This document shows, piece by piece, positions 63,240 to 64,000 of a stretch of DNA of 64,000 nucleotides. Source of the DNA: Gaoshiqia sediminis (GTDB taxonomy: Bacteria > Bacteroidota > Bacteroidia > Bacteroidales > Prolixibacteraceae). The position numbers were made by a program, and so were the translations under genes. Numbering within the stretch: the first letter of the stretch is position 1; every line of letters begins with the position of its first letter. Where the stretch lies: NCBI RefSeq assembly GCF_025907915.1, contig NZ_JAPAAF010000017.1:20009-84008 (forward strand). Reading direction: 5' to 3'. Below the pieces are notes generated by a model. It saw only the letters and a list, made by a program, of their open reading frames with translations, was not told the origin of the DNA and searched no databases.

Positions 63240-63893
63240 TTATTCAAATTCATTAGTTCCAATCGCAATTATTCTTTTCACAAAGTAGTCCGAGTAATCC
63301 AATTTTGCCTTAAACAACTCTCCAGCATACCATTTTTTGTCATAAAAATTTCCTTGGGCAAATCTTGAATCCAATAGTCCTCTGACGAGGGAATTTTCTT
63401 CGTAAATTGTTTCGAGCGCAATGTAAAATTTCCCTTCAACTTGCATTTGTGTAAAGATTTCATTCTTCGTTTCATCGATTATTGTGTCAATACTGACATC
63501 ATTAAATGGAACAATGGATTGTATTAAATCATCGTTTTCCCAAATATAATTTACTAATTCTCCATCGTACCAAACCGTGTCTGCTCGTACTGTCCCAAAC
63601 TCGTCAAATAATTTGAGTTTTTTGTATTTGGTCATATTTGATGGACTAATTCTCCATTTTTTTGAAAGATTTCCTTTCGATAGTTCTTCTAAATATTTAT
63701 CGTATTTAGAGTCGAGTTTTTTTCCTAAAAAATTAGAGTCAAGATATTTTTCAAAGTCATTCACAATTTCGTTAATTGCTGCTGTTCTCTTTTTCCCCAA
63801 AGACGATTCAAATTTTCGTATTTGTTGAGCTGTAACAAGATTACTTGTCAAAAATGAGACAAGAATGATTAATACTAATTTAGTTCTGGTCAT
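63240..63893 (-). CDS. Exported hypothetical protein (cassette gene)
   Basis: A 217-residue protein with signal peptide (LVLIILVSFLTSNLVTAQQ). The body is charged and rich in lysine and tyrosine (YDKYLEELSKGNLSKKWRIS). No family recognised. Its stop lies 11 bp from palindrome B and its start 18 bp from site C, the same spacing style as the neighbouring gene. Confidence 0.7.
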   Translation of the reverse strand: MTRTKLVLIILVSFLTSNLVTAQQIRKFESSLGKKRTAAINEIVNDFEKYLDSNFLGKKLDSKYDKYLEELSKGNLSKKWRISPSNMTKYKKLKLFDEFGTVRADTVWYDGELVNYIWENDDLIQSIVPFNDVSIDTIIDETKNEIFTQMQVEGKFYIALETIYEENSLVRGLLDSRFAQGNFYDKKWYAGELFKAKLDYSDYFVKRIIAIGTNEFE

Positions 63894-63910
63894 CTTTTTA
63901 TTATAGTTGC

Positions 63911-63951
63911 TAACGTTCTAGTATTTTATCCATCGTGTGGATGCGTTGTTA
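63911..63951. repeat. Shorter imperfect palindrome (attC-like site C)
   Basis: TAACG near 63911 pairs with CGTTGTTA at 63944-63951, and ATCC (63928) with GGAT (63939) inside. It lies directly upstream of the last gene and repeats the TAAC...GTTA ends of site B. The window ends shortly after, so the next cassette cannot be seen. Confidence 0.4.
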
Positions 63952-64000
63952 AATGTATGAATAATAATTCATATTGCTAATAGGTTATGACAGGAGGCTT

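Overview
The window is a chromosomal segment from a member of the Bacteroidota, probably a free-living or marine/sediment Bacteroidales/Marinilabiliales-type bacterium. The evidence is a set of family traits seen together: a sigma-70-like ECF factor plus FecR pair, a TonB-dependent receptor with a carboxypeptidase-like N-terminal domain, STN-domain proteins, DUF4296 and DUF5723 proteins, a GldA-type ABC ATPase, the large form of IspG, a seven-gene V-type ATPase operon with its DUF2764 subunit, and promoters of the TTTG / TAnnTTTG type. No species can be named from the sequence alone.

Layout. 1-4.7 kb: polA, an ArsR regulator and a polyprenyl diphosphate synthase. 4.7-12.4 kb: V-ATPase operon (E, DUF2764, A, B, D, I, K on the minus strand); the K subunit carries the ligand pattern of sodium-binding rings. 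12.8-15.5 kb: a universal stress protein and dtd-mazG-deoC. 15.6-19 kb: TonB receptor and lipoate ligase. 19-26.4 kb: an ECF sigma / FecR operon whose three target genes are not a SusCD pair but an STN-retropepsin-PDZ protein, an STN-carboxypeptidase-like protein and a macroglobulin-like protein with an orphan plug domain. 26.6-28.5 kb: an MFS/POT-like transporter and a small outer-membrane barrel.

28.65-42.39 kb is an integrated element of 13.7 kb in the 3' end of a tRNA-Leu(CAA) gene, bounded by a 16-bp direct repeat, with a tyrosine recombinase at the right end. It holds an excisionase-like protein, a divergent XRE repressor with a 14-bp inverted-repeat operator, a primase split in two at an A8 run, a helicase, an array of 13 exact TGTAAA iterons that looks like a replication origin, toxin-antitoxin loci (one intact HigBA, one Phd with a truncated YoeB, one fossil Phd), several small unknown proteins, and a tail tape-measure module without capsid, terminase or portal genes. 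It resembles a phage satellite or a decayed prophage.

42.5-60.6 kb returns to core genes: outer-membrane proteins, pepE, a PAP2-like membrane protein, rpoN, asnS, pepF, the AmmeMemoRadiSam pair, a radical SAM protein, a catalytically empty amidohydrolase-like protein, DUF4296, an apparently orphan cobalamin riboswitch ending in a terminator, ispG, gldA and a lipoprotein.

60.86-64.0 kb is AT-rich accessory DNA: a Fic protein and two secreted unknown proteins, all on the minus strand and separated by long imperfect palindromes, with two copies of an approximately 80-bp repeat that reads as the 3' end (domain VI with bulged adenosine) of a group II intron. This looks like a gene-cassette array with attC-like sites and is the least explained part of the window.
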